Positions 31,780 to 42,312 of a DNA stretch of 64,000 bases are shown here, in pieces (position 1 is the first letter of the stretch; every line of letters starts with the position of its first letter). Origin of the DNA: Adiantum capillus-veneris (lineage: Eukaryota; Streptophyta; Polypodiopsida; Polypodiales; Pteridaceae); NCBI GenBank assembly GCA_014529385.2, contig CM043958.1, positions 90,171,025 through 90,235,024 on the forward strand, given 5' to 3'. The translations under genes were made by a program, and so were the position numbers. The notes under the pieces were generated by a model. That model saw nothing but the letters and a program-made list of their open reading frames with translations, was not told the DNA's origin and searched no databases.

Positions 31780-33552
31780 TGTCATAATAACTAATATCTA
31801 ATTCTCCTAAATTATTTTCTCATGTTAAACTGATCATTTAATTTGGGGAAGTGCTAGGGGAGAAAAAGCTAGAATATCGGTTAAGTTGGCAGACCGGCCA
31901 CAGTAGGAATCCAAAGGAGAGAAAATAGGGATCCAAAGGGGGGGCCATCTGCAAAAGAGCAATGTGCAACAATGGGCTTTAAAGACCCTAAGGTTCAGCC
32001 CATTAACACTTCCAAAATGCTAAGGTTCCAAAATTCAAAGGTTGTGTCCAATGATCAAAGCTTAGTAAAAATTGGATGCTTTGTGTGTGTACCAAAAGTC
32101 TTCATGAATCCTACAAAGGAGGGAGCGAGCCTTGCAAGTAGGGGATGAGAGAAAAACACACACGCACTCACAAGCTTACTTTACACAAAGGGAATGAGGG
32201 ACACATGTCAGCTCCCTAGCCCAGATGCCCACAAGGTGCACCCAAATCCTATTGGATGGCCATGGAGGTGGACCAATGAGAATTAGGCTAGAGTAAATCT
32301 AGTTTAATTCATTTAAAAACACGTAATAAAAGAAACATTAAGAATTAAGCTCTCTAGAAGACTATTGGACAGTCTCCCAAGGGGTCCAATGAGCATTCAA
32401 CAACCCAATGGCTTGCCTGATTCCTATTGACCAGGAGACAAAGGGGTCCAATGAGAGTTTAGTTGCATTAATTAATTAGCTAAATCTCTCACAAAAGGGG
32501 AAAGGGGGGCACATGCCAGAAGTCTATCGCTTATGCTGCTTAATTTTCATTGGCTAGGCTGGGAGAGGTCCAATGGGGTGTCAGCATGAGTAAAATGCAA
32601 TAGGGGTCGACCAAGAGAGAGAGGGGGCTGAATTTGTCAAGTCATTATTTCCAGACACACTCACACAACCTCATGTGTGAAGCAAGAAGACTCTCTCTCT
32701 CCTTCTCAAGCTTTAATGGAATATCTACTCGAAGCTTGTGAGAAGGAATGGGGTGTCAGCATGAGTAAAATGCAGTAGGGGTTGACCAAGAGAGAGAGGG
32801 GGATGAATTTGTCAAGTCATTATTTCTAGACACACTCACACAACCTCATGTGTGAAGCAAGAAGGCTCTCTCTCTCTCTCTCTCTCTCCTTCTCAACCTT
32901 TAATGGAAAGCTCATCATCTACTCCAAGCTTGTGAGAAGGGAGGCCTACACCAACAACTCTTGGCTTTGTGATGCAAATCCAACCAAGAGCCAAGCTTCA
33001 ATGCATGCTCATCTCCTCTACCATGCTAATTACTAAGCTATGATATACTAATATGATTGATTATGTGAGGAGATGTACATCTTTCTCGTAAGACTACTCC
33101 TTCTTCCTCTCAATCTACTCTCATACCTTCGCTAGCTCTCACCATCTTCAAAGGTGTGTGAGGTCTTGGGTATGAGCCATGAGGGAATTGATGTTGTGTT
33201 TTATAAGTGTTTTGCTTAGTTCTTGAAGCTTCCATCTTCATTGCACTAGCTAGTATTGAAGGAACACAAAGAATTTGTAAAATGTCTCTCTTGATGGGAG
33301 AAACCTATAATACAAAGCCTTTTGGAGGGGGGGTTGGCTCCATGTAAATCCGGTCCTCAACTATTGTCAATAGCTTAATTTCTCTCTCTTTTGAAGTATT
33401 CTTCATTCCATCTAACTAGGTGTTATGCTTTTTGTTGCTCTCTCCACCCAAGCACTCTTGTTATGCTCATTAGGAATCTATTCTAATGAAATGCTCACTG
33501 TGTTCATGTTATTTTCCGCTATACACAAGTTACTAGGCCATTAAATGTTACA
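31780..33552 (+). mobile_element. Gypsy A solo LTR (copy L2)
   Basis: Starts TGTCATAATAACTAATATC and ends ..CCATTAAATGTTACA. The flanks GTGGT (31775-31779) and GTGAT (33553-33557) agree at four of five bases, so a once perfect target duplication is likely. No internal element sequence adjoins it, as expected after LTR-LTR recombination. It is longer than its relatives because of an extra 300 bases (32035-32340) and a 175-base tandem duplication. Confidence 0.72.
32574..32923 (+). repeat. 175-base tandem duplication in the solo LTR
   Basis: TGGGGTGTCAGCATGAGTAA at 32574 recurs at 32749. Both copies continue through the GTCAAGTCATTATTTC block, a TC run and CTTTAATGGA. The second copy has a longer TC run and a few changes. 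Confidence 0.85.
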
Positions 33553-33675
33553 GTGATGATCCTTTGAAGCGCATAATATCTCGTAAAAAGTCTGTGTTAT
33601 AAATAAGATTCTTAATAGGCTAATGATAAGTCCAACCTATCGTGACATTTCCAGCAAGTTATGATTACCAAAAAA

Positions 33676-33901
33676 TGTTGGAATTAGGGTTGCAAGGAAA
33701 TGCACACAGCTTGGAGAAGTCGAAGGAAGCTCAAGGCACATAATAGAGAGTGTATATCTTACTGTACAATGGAAAGATAGATAGACCTAGAGTGATGGGC
33801 GTATATACAATGCATGGGGAAAAAACCTCCTAAAGAGGGAAAAACTGCCCCAGCGGTCCTAGTGTCTTCACACACATCACTACCACATGTATATGGTAAC
33901 A
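33676..33901 (-). repeat. Copia D 3' LTR
   Basis: 226 bases with TG..CA ends. Minus strand starts TGTTACCATATACATG and ends CTAATTCCAACA. No partner LTR in the window. Confidence 0.8.
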
Positions 33902-33978
33902 AATCCCCCTTGGGAGTGATGCGGTGAACGAGGGCTGGCACGAAGAGTAAAGGGAAGTGCCATGCCCCGAGGGCAAGA

Positions 33979-35464
33979 TCAGTCCACAAAGGGGAGTAAG
34001 CTCAAAGCTTTGTGAAAAGCTTCAAACTTCTCACGAGACAATGCCTTTGTGAAAAGATCTGCAAGGTTGTCCTGTGTTGGCACATAAGCCAAGTTGATCT
34101 CTCCTGTTGAGAGCCTTTCCCTGACATAGTGGTAATGCACCTCAATATGATTTGTGTGAGCATGAAAAACAGGGTTCCTTGCAACTGCGAGGAACCTCAA
34201 TATGCTTTGTGTGAGCATGAAAAACAGGGTTCCTCGCAACTGCGAATGCGCTCAAACTGTCAGTGTAGATAGTGTTGGCAGTGTCCTGTCCAACACTCAA
34301 ATCAGCTATAAGGCGTCTGAGCCATACACACTCAATCGTAGCTGTGAAGATTGCCCTATACTCAACCTCACAACTCAAAGTGGTCACAATAGGTTGCATC
34401 TTGCTCAACCATGATATACATGAATTGCCAAGCATGAAACAAAAACCACTTGTGGACACTCGCGTGTCAAAAAAACTAGCCCAATTTGAGTCCAAAAAAG
34501 CATGTAAGTTTGGCGGCAATCCCCCCTTGGGATAAAACAAGCCAAGATGTAAAGTGTCAGTCAAGTAATGAAAAATCCTCTTGATAGCTTGCCAATGCTT
34601 AGACCCTAGGCTATGCATAAATCTACTAACTATGAGATTGAAAACTGAATATTCGGCCTCGTGTTGCATACATATATGAGGCATCCAAACAACAGTTTGG
34701 TAAAGAGTGACATCTGCAGGATCACCAGCATCATGAAGACTCAATTTCAAACTTGTTTCCATGGGAGTGGCAATAGGTTTGCAATCCTCAAGTCCAAACT
34801 TACATAGTAATGTCTCTATGTAACTTTTTGGCCAGAAGGCAATACCACAATCACACTGCTTCAACTGCATACCCAAGTAATGATGCAACAGTCCCAAATC
34901 TTTCATCTTGAAAGTAGCATTCAAATCAGCCTTAAATGCAACAATATGCCTCTCAGTTGGTTCAATGATCAGCAAATCATCTACATAAAGAACCACAATG
35001 AGCAGTACATCACCCTCACGCTTTACATACAATGCGCTTTCTATTGGACTGTTATGAAAGCCTCGTTTGACCAAATGAGAGTCAGCCTTCTCATACCAAG
35101 CACGAGGAGATTGCTTCAACCCATACAAAGATTTGTTACATTTGCACACATTATCCTTTTGTCCTCTCTTGACAAAATCGTGAGACTGCGTTACATAAAC
35201 TTCCTCAAATATGTCACCATTCAAGAAAGCAGTAACAATGTGTGATTGATGTACATCCCAACCAAAATGAGTTGCCAATGCACATAGAAAACGCACAATA
35301 GTCATACAACAAGTGGGAGCAAAAGTTTCTTCATAATCTATGCCTTTCTGTTGTGCATAGCCTTTTGCAACGAGTCCAGCCTTATGGCGATCAATCTCAC
35401 CATCTGGCTTGCATTTCAACTTGTAAACCCACTTCGTACCAATGGCCTTTTTTCCAGGAGGCAA
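33979..35464 (-). pseudogene. Copia D reverse transcriptase and RNase H
   Basis: A long frame, 35464-34142 (440 codons), is open through GKKAIGTKWVYKLKCKPDGE, KGIDYEETFAPTC, KSLYGLKQSPRAWYEKADSH, the catalytic VLYVDDLLIIEP, SRFMHSLGSKHWQAIKRIFH, LDSNWASFFDTRVSTSGF and YTDSLSAFAVARNPVFHAH. It then derails at a 55-base tandem duplication (34141-34250) and continues as 34239-33979 (IEVHYHYVRERLSTGEIN, DNLADLFTKALS). RT itself looks nearly intact. RNase H is broken by the duplication. Confidence 0.9.
34141..34250. repeat. 55-base tandem duplication in Copia D RNase H
   Basis: CTCAATATG.TTTGTGTGAG occurs at 34141 and 34196 with the following 45 bases. It duplicates the RNPVFHAHTKHIEV codons. Confidence 0.9.
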
Positions 35465-35507
35465 ATCACATAAAGTCCATGTGTCATTTTATATAAGTGC
35501 ATCATAT

Positions 35508-36278
35508 TCAGATTGCATGGCAGCCATCCAATTTTTTTGAATTTTGTGCTTTATCAAAAGACAGAGGTTCCTCAACATCATGTAAGCTAGACACATCCAA
35601 AGCATAACAATCTGATGCATAAGATGCATGGCGAGAACCTGAACGAGTACGACTAGACAAAGGTGCATCCAATTTATTGTCATGCAATGTATGCACCAAC
35701 CATTTTGGCATACCTCTAGCCTGCTCATTTTCAGCCATTTCCTGATTAAGTACATCATGTACATCTACATGAGTAATAGGCTGATCTGTAACATTTTCAG
35801 AAACCCCCTTAGGTTGTACATTTGCCTCATTGGAATTTACATTCGAACTTCCACCACTGAAAAGAGGCAACAAAGTGTCATAAATGTCATGTGAGCTGAC
35901 GTTACTGTCTCTAGTACATGATAGCAAGGGTTGAACAGAATCTTCCACAAACACAACATCCTATGAGACCAAGATACGCTTTGTTTGCGGATTATACAAC
36001 TTGTAACCTTTGCTTTCGGCACTATAACCAACAAAAATACATTTGACAGCCTTATCATCCAATTTTCTGCGTTGTGTTTGTGGCACCAACGCATATGCCA
36101 AACAACCAAAAACACGCATGTGCTCAATAAAAGGCTTTCTATCATACCATGCTTCATATGGAATAATAGACTCCAAAGATTTTGTAGGATGCCTATTAAG
36201 TACATAAGTGGCACACATGATGGCCTCAAGCCAAAACATACGCGGCAAAGCTTGACTTTTGACCATACATCGTGCCAT
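35508..36278 (-). pseudogene. Copia D integrase C-terminal region and linker
   Basis: Frame 36278-35961 reads MVKSQALPRMFWLEAIMCAT and YVLNRHPTKSLESIIPYEAW, then HMRVFGCLAYALVPQTQRRK and KCIFVGYSAESKGYKLYNPQ, the conserved integrase C-terminal block of Copia. Frame 35954-35508 is the acidic linker to RT. DDE residues lie upstream and are missing. Confidence 0.85.
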
Positions 36279-36342
36279 TTCCTACTCAAGCCAAAACATA
36301 TGCGGCAAAGCTTGACTTTTGACCATACATCGTGCCATCTAC
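36225..36342. repeat. 60-base tandem duplication at the Copia D / gypsy A junction
   Basis: CTCAAGCCAAAACATA.GCGG at 36225 recurs at 36285. Both run to CATCGTGCCAT, after which gypsy A pol (CTACTCTAATTCAC) begins. Confidence 0.88.
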
Positions 36343-37604
36343 TCTAATTCACTAGACAAACACAAGCAACATCTCCAGGTAATATTTCAAGTCTTACGAG
36401 AGAATAAACTTTATGTTAATCGAAAGAAAAGTGAGTTTCTTACAAGAGATTCAATATTTAGGTCACATTATCTCTCAAGATGGCATCCAAATGGATCCAT
36501 CAAAGCTAGAGGTAATAAAAGGATGGCCTAATCCAAGGAATCTTCATGAACTAAGAAGCGTTATAGGTATGTGTGCATACTATAGACGCTTCATAGAAAA
36601 GTTCTCCCTAATAGCAGGACCATTACATGACCTAACAAAGAAAAACGTTAGGTATACATGGTCTACCAAGGAGAAAAATGCCTTCGAAAAGCTTAAAGAA
36701 AAGATTATCTCTCAACCTGTGCTTACATTGCCGGATCTCTCAAAGCCATTTGAGGTCCAATGTGACGCTTCTGGTGATTGCCTTGGAGCTGTTTTTCTCC
36801 AAGAAGGGCACTCAATAGCCTATGAAAGTCGAAGGCTCGACCCTGTTGAGAAAGCTCTAGGCATATTGAAAAGGAACTCCTCGCAGTTCTACATGCCTTA
36901 GACTCATGGAAGCACTATTTACTGGGGACTCCTTTCATGCTGCAGACGGATCACCAAAGCCTTAAGTACTTCATGACACATACTAAGCTTTCCGACAAAC
37001 AAATGAGGTGGGCAAATTTCCTTTCGCAATTTCATTTTCATATTGCTCACATTGCTGGCAAACATAATGAAGTAGCCGATGCACTCTCAAGACGGCCGAG
37101 AGTGAATGCGGTTTCCATAGCAACTCACAATGATCTATCTTCTATGATAGATGAGTATGCTATTGATCTTGATTTTAGAGATGTGATTTCAGCCCTTGCA
37201 CTAGGGAAGAAAGAGGAACCCTTTACTTTAGAATATGGTTATCTTCTCTATGGCAATAGACTACGCGTTACTAACTCACTACGTGAGTAAGTAATGTATG
37301 AATCTCATGCTCCTCCTTATGCAGGGCATAGAGGGATTCAGTCTACCCTAAAAGGGATTGAAACATATTTCTATTGGCCTACCATGAAAGCAAACATACA
37401 AGAGTATGTTTCTAAATGTGTGGTATGCCAAAAGGCAAAGTTTGATAGAGGGAAGCAACTTGGATTGCTTCAACCTTTGCCAATCCCTCATTCACCACGG
37501 GAGAGCATAACCATGGATTTTATCTTTGGATTGCCTAAGTCTATCCATGGCAATGCGGGAATATGGAAGATAGTAGATGGGTTCAACAAACATTTAATTA
37601 CCTA
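36343..37604 (+). pseudogene. Gypsy A second copy: RT thumb, RNase H and integrase N-terminus
   Basis: Homologous to 13975-14333 at its start (EIQYLGHIISQDGIQM, AYYRRFIEKFSLIAGPLHDL). It continues with RNase H: VQCDASGDCLGAVFLQEG, IAYESRRLDPVEKALG, then after a frameshift MLQTDHQSLKYFMTHTKLSD and HIAGKHNEVADALSRRPR. Integrase follows, with its zinc region (GHRGIQSTLKG, CVVCQKAKFDRGK) and the first core Asp in ITMDFIFGLP. Stops lie at 36899 and 37288. It ends abruptly inside an LTR at 37604. Confidence 0.88.
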
Positions 37605-37769
37605 AAGCTCTCACAAAAGGGAAAGGGGGGACACATGTCACAAGGCTATTACTTGTGCTTCTTAATTATGATTGGCTAAGATTTGCAGGGTCCAATGGGG
37701 TGCCAACAAGAGTAAATTGCAAGAGGGGTCGACCAAGAGAGAGAGGGGGTTGATTTTGACAAGGCATTA

Positions 37770-37813
<44 letters not shown>

Positions 37814-38519
37814 ACAATCTCATGTGTGAAGCAAGAAGACTCTCTCTCTCCTTCTCAAGCGTTAATAAAAAGCTCATCTCATCTACTCCAAGCTTGTGAG
37901 AAGGGAGGCCTACACCAACAACTCTTGGCTTTGTGATGCAAATCCAACCAAGAGCCAAGCTTCAATGCATACTCATCTCCTACCATGCTAATTACTAAGC
38001 TATGCTAAGCTATTATGAGTGATTATGTGAGGAGATATACTTCTTTCTCGCAAGACTACTCCTTCTTTCTCTCAATCTACTCTCATACCCCGCTAGCTCT
38101 CACTATCTTTGAAGGTGTGTGAGGTCTTGGGTCTGAGACCGTGAGGGAATTGATGTTGTGTTTTATAAGTGTGTGCATGGTGCTTGAAGCTTTCATCTTC
38201 ACTGCACCAGCAAGATATTGAATGAACACAAGGTATTGTATTGTAAAATGTCTCCCTTGATGGGGGAAACCTATAATACAAAGCCTTTTGGAGGGGAGAT
38301 CGGCTCCATGAAAATCCGGTCCTCAACTGTCATCAATAGCTTAATTTCTCTCTCTTTTGAAGTATTGTTCATGCCTATCTAACTAGGTGTTATGATTTTT
38401 GTTGCTCTCTCCATCGAAGCACTCTTGTTATGCTCATTAGGAATCTATTCTAATGAAATGTTCACTATGTTTATGCTATTTTCCGCTACACACAAGTTAC
38501 TAGGCCATTAAATGTTATA
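37605..38519 (+). mobile_element. Gypsy A LTR (copy L3), 5' part missing
   Basis: Enters the LTR at the TTAATTACCTAAAGCTCTC block that lies about 400 bases into copy L1. It then follows copy L2 to ..CCATTAAATGTTATA at 38519. It carries its own (CA)n run (37770-37808). The joining of integrase to mid-LTR shows a deletion. No target duplication can be checked. Confidence 0.82.
37770..37808 (+). repeat. (CA)n microsatellite in LTR L3
   Basis: About 18 CA units at the position where copies L1 and L2 have only short CA-rich text. Confidence 0.9.
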
Positions 38520-40354
38520 GAATTTATCATTGTGATTTGGTTTTCTATCCTGATGTCTGTGCTTGTCATGATGATCAGTGTTTGCTTCTATCTCTCATTG
38601 TAGTCATCATCAGTCTTCTTAACTGTGTCATGCTCCTTTCCTCGACCAGATTTTGTGTGTGTTCGTGGTTGTTTACTATGTCTCCTAGCATCACTGGTAT
38701 CAATATGAAAATTTTCTTTCCTCTTCCCATCTAAATACTAAGAGCCATGTGAATGAGAGCGTCTTTCAGCTCTCTCTGAGTTTCATCTTCACGAATGTGC
38801 TGAGTGTTCAAATGCTTGATGTTCTTGAGCCCCTATTGTACCTTGATTGGCATCAGTTTCTTCACCCTTGGTGCGTTGTTTCTCATCATAGCCATGGTCT
38901 GAATCATTGGCTACTGTGATGGTATGATCCCGATCCTCAACATACACCATAGTATCTATCCTTGCTGACACTGGACGAAAAGGCATTGCGAATAGCTGAT
39001 TGACTCTAAACTCTCAGTTGGGGATTGGTCCCTATCAAGAGCTATAGCTCCACTGTGATCGCCAGCCAAAATGACATGAGCTTGTTACTTGATAGCCATT
39101 CCACAATTAGAGATTCAGATGACATGGACTAAGACAACTGGAAATGTAGATTGAGATTCATAAGCTAGTTCAAAAGTACAAAGTTCATAAGTACAATTGG
39201 TACAACACTCAATGCTCACAAACTCTATAAGATGTTTATCGGATAGAGTTCCAATAGATATACACGTTCTAATCAATACAAGAGTTTCCAATCCCCAAAA
39301 TGGGATTAATGGGTCCTATTTATAGGTATCTATAATAGGGTTTGACTGGCCGCAGAGTCACACATGGTTTGGTAATTGCTAGTAACTCCATCACCTCATC
39401 CAGGTAACCCCCCCGTACAAAGTATTCCTAGAGTGGGTTCCCACCTTCTACACATATGTTGCTTTGGCTTGTGCCCAATTGTCCAGTTCGTCTTGCTCTT
39501 TCTCCCCTTCTTCTCTAAGGCACACACATACCAAAAAACTAATAATCTTTCCCAAAAGAAACACCTCTCCCCATCTTTTGGTCGTTTTTGCCCAAAATAG
39601 CCAAAGGGTAGTTGTTATTTTTAGCTCACACATGCAACAAAAGCCCCCCATGGTCAATCACTTGCACATTTTTTGATGATTCAACACTCACGACATCGTG
39701 GGTGCTCCATTAACATGTGAAAACCCCCTTATGGAGTGGCTGCCCATAAGGGCTAGACCAAAGCCATAAGGGATAGACCAAAGCCTTCAAATATGAGCCC
39801 ACATGCCAACGTCCAAGTCACTTGAGAGCACCACAAACCCCTGCCACATCCGAGCACAACAACGTCCCTCCATGGGTACATAGACTTGCCATAGCCAAGG
39901 GGAGGGGGAGCTCCCTCAAGGGACTCTCTTCCCTTTGTGATACTTACAAGAGAGGTTTGGAATATCTTATCTTATATATCTTAAAATTATCAACCTTACC
40001 ATGGAATAGCCACCACGTGGTAGCCGAGTGAGCGTTCATCCCATTTTCCCTTAAAAACAAACCTCAAAATCCTTCCAAAAGACACAAACCTTGACCATTT
40101 TTTGGCCCAGTCAAGGTCTGAAGCTCGCCACCTCTCGTCGTTGACACAGCGCGACATGCATTAGTTGTATATTAGCTAAAAATCAAAATGGTCAGCCCTG
40201 CACTAATCGCTTCACAAAATCTTTGACTTGTGTTCGAGGTTCTAAACTTTTTGCAAAGCGTTGGGTTTACTCTCCTTTGTGGAATCCATAAGGCCTAGCA
40301 TTCCCATACAAGTCCTGTTCATATCACTCTACAAGAATTTCTTTTCTTCTTATG
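38520..40354. other. Unassigned region with a minus-strand TATA box and short ORF
   Basis: No family recognised. On the minus strand a clear TATA box (TATAAATA, 39317-39324) lies upstream of a 65-codon frame at 38986-38789 (MPFRPVSARIDTMVYVEDRD, rich in Asp/Glu/His). This could be the 5' end of an unidentified retroelement or gene. The rest (39400-40350) shows nothing I can name. Confidence 0.35.
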
Positions 40355-40630
40355 CACAAGAAGTTTTGGATAGATTCTCACAATAGTTCCCACATTGTGA
40401 CTTACCTCAACATCATGAGCTTCTGTGAGAGAGGCATTGCATACTAGCTAGGTACGATTGGGGGTAGGGGGCCACCGGCCCCGGTAGGGGGGGCTTGCGG
40501 TCCCCTGCCCCCAATCGTACCTAGCTAGGTATGTGGTGCCTCTCGAGCAGAAGCTCATGATGTTATGCATTGTATGAAAAACACTGAAAAAGACTCCGTT
40601 TTCCTATATGATAAAATTTCTAAATCTTCT
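40355..40630 (+). mobile_element. Foldback element copy 1 (CACAAGAAG ends)
   Basis: Starts CACAAGAAGTTTTGG. Its inner arms are long inverted repeats: AACATCATGAGCTTCTG / CAGAAGCTCATGATGTT, and CTAGCTAGGTACGATTGGGG / CCCCAATCGTACCTAGCTAG. The loop is G/C-rich. The right end is truncated at AAATCTTCT. Non-coding MITE-like structure, just 3' of the NPF gene. Confidence 0.8.
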
Positions 40631-40653
40631 GATGAGGATTGCTTGTTTCCTTT

Positions 40654-40701
40654 CCTAGGAATAATGGCGACCTGCGGAGGCAGAGAGCCATTATTCCTAG
40701 G
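40654..40701. repeat. Perfect 14-base inverted repeat
   Basis: CCTAGGAATAATGG (40654-40667) and CCATTATTCCTAGG (40688-40701), loop 20 bases. It lies just outside foldback copy 1. Confidence 0.9.
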
Positions 40702-41438
40702 CAAGGACAACTACTGTCCTTTCTCGGCCATCAAGGTTGTTGGGAGAGGGGCCAACGATGAGGTCTGACAAGATGGGAATATGTCAGGAGAAGGACAATA
40801 GGGAATTTCATTCCCAGAAGAACTTATAAGATGGCAAGTGATTATTGGCGTTTAGAAATGAAGGATTTAGTTGAGACGAGATGGAGTGTTTGTGCAGGTG
40901 ACTCGAGCCCTCGATTCCTAGTGACACTTGAGATATTTCTCATTGAGTTTTAGAATGTGTAAAGGCTCAACTAACATTCTAAAACTAAACAAGAAATCAA
41001 GTCATGTACCTATGTTAGGTTGTGAAATTGCATCATGTAAGCCCACATAGGGTAATTGTTCCCATCCAACCTATCCTCAACAGCAAACATCTTGAACACA
41101 TATGTGTTATTGTTAGCCATGGCAAATGCTGCACTTAATGTGAAAACTGCCCAAAAAGAGGAGAAACATAGTGGGAATAACACGTACTATATATCACAAA
41201 CCGTAGAAGACTGAATGAGACCTATTATGCAGAAAACATCACTAACAAAATTTCTTGACAAAATGACAAAATAACCTACGCAATACTGCCTGTAGTGGAA
41301 ACGGAGGCGAAATAAATCACAAATCTGAGAAGATTAAGCTCTTTTGAATGTCCACTAACTCTCTTCTAGTGGGAGGCCTGTTTTAAAAAGCCAAAAAAAA
41401 GAGGATGAATTAAAAGAATTGTATACAAGGTCAAGTTG
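40702..41438. other. 3' flank of the NPF gene
   Basis: No other gene seen. The 3' UTR of the minus-strand NPF gene should lie in the part next to 41438. No confident polyadenylation signal chosen. Confidence 0.4.
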
Positions 41439-42312
41439 TTAAAGGATGTCATGGACTGGAGTGCTGCCTTGAGATTCATCAAACACACTGCGGTTGCTCT
41501 TTTTGTACTTGTAGAATGAAGCACAAAACATGAAGGCAAGAAGATTGACACAACTGAGGGCAGCAAGAACCCAATAGAAGCGGTCTAGCTTGCTTCTATT
41601 CAGGTTATTGGTTATCCACCCATCAGTTTTGCCTGTAGCACTCTTAATTATATTCACAATCATCACACTCACCCAATTGCCAACCCCCACACTCAGCAAG
41701 AAGAGAGCAGTGCTCACACTCCTTATCCCATCCGAAACCTCATCGTAGAAGAACTCCAATTGCCCCACATACGCAAACACCTCCGATGTCCCTGCAAGAA
41801 AATACTGCGGTGCAAGCCAGAATATGCTTATGGGTATGGTTGCACTTGGTAAATCCAATAGCCCCGCATCGGCAGCCGCATTTCTCCTCTTCACCTCCAC
41901 CAAAGCTGCCGACACCATGCTGAATATCGACACGAAGAGGCCCACTCCAATGCGTTGCAATGCCGTCAACCCCCGCTCATGCCCAGTTGCCCTCCTCAAA
42001 ATGGGTACTAGCCAATAATCATACAGGGGCAACAAGATGAGAGAATTGATGGTGCCAAAAATGGGGAGCGATGCTGCCGGGATCTCAAAACTGCTGCTAA
42101 GCTTCCGATCCATCGTGTTTCCTTGTTGTATAAAGAAGGATGATATTTGGAAGAAAGTCGTCGAAATGAAGATGGTGAAGAACCATATAGGCAAGATCCT
42201 GATGATGCTCTTGAACTCCTCTACTTGTGTCACAGTGCATAGCTTCCAAGGACTCACTACCTCTCCCCTGAACGCATGGTTGTCCATGTCCACGGCTGCC
42301 TTATCTAGAAAT
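41439..42312 (-). CDS. NPF: NPF exon 4, with stop
   Basis: Acceptor GCGACAG. Encodes FLDKAAVDMDNHAFRG (typical NPF loop text) and the C-terminal six membrane segments, including FWLAPQYFLAGTSEVFAYVG, to ..GSTPVHDIL and a stop at 41439-41441. Confidence 0.94.

Larger units (their letters stand above)
33676..36278 (-). mobile_element. Copia D: 5'-truncated minus-strand Copia
   Basis: The 3' LTR is 33676-33901 (plus strand TGTTGGAATTAGGG..ATGGTAACA). A polypurine tract follows (minus CCAAGGGGGATT), then RNase H, RT and the C-terminal integrase on the minus strand. Everything upstream of the integrase C-terminal region, including the 5' LTR, is missing. The break is at about 36281-36342, where a 60-base tandem duplication joins gypsy A pol. 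It differs in sequence from Copia 1-3. Confidence 0.88.

Noticed and set aside
40654-40701. 14-base inverted repeat as a transcription terminator or microRNA precursor
   Set aside because: Arms are too short for a plant microRNA precursor and bacterial-type terminators do not apply; kept only as an inverted repeat.
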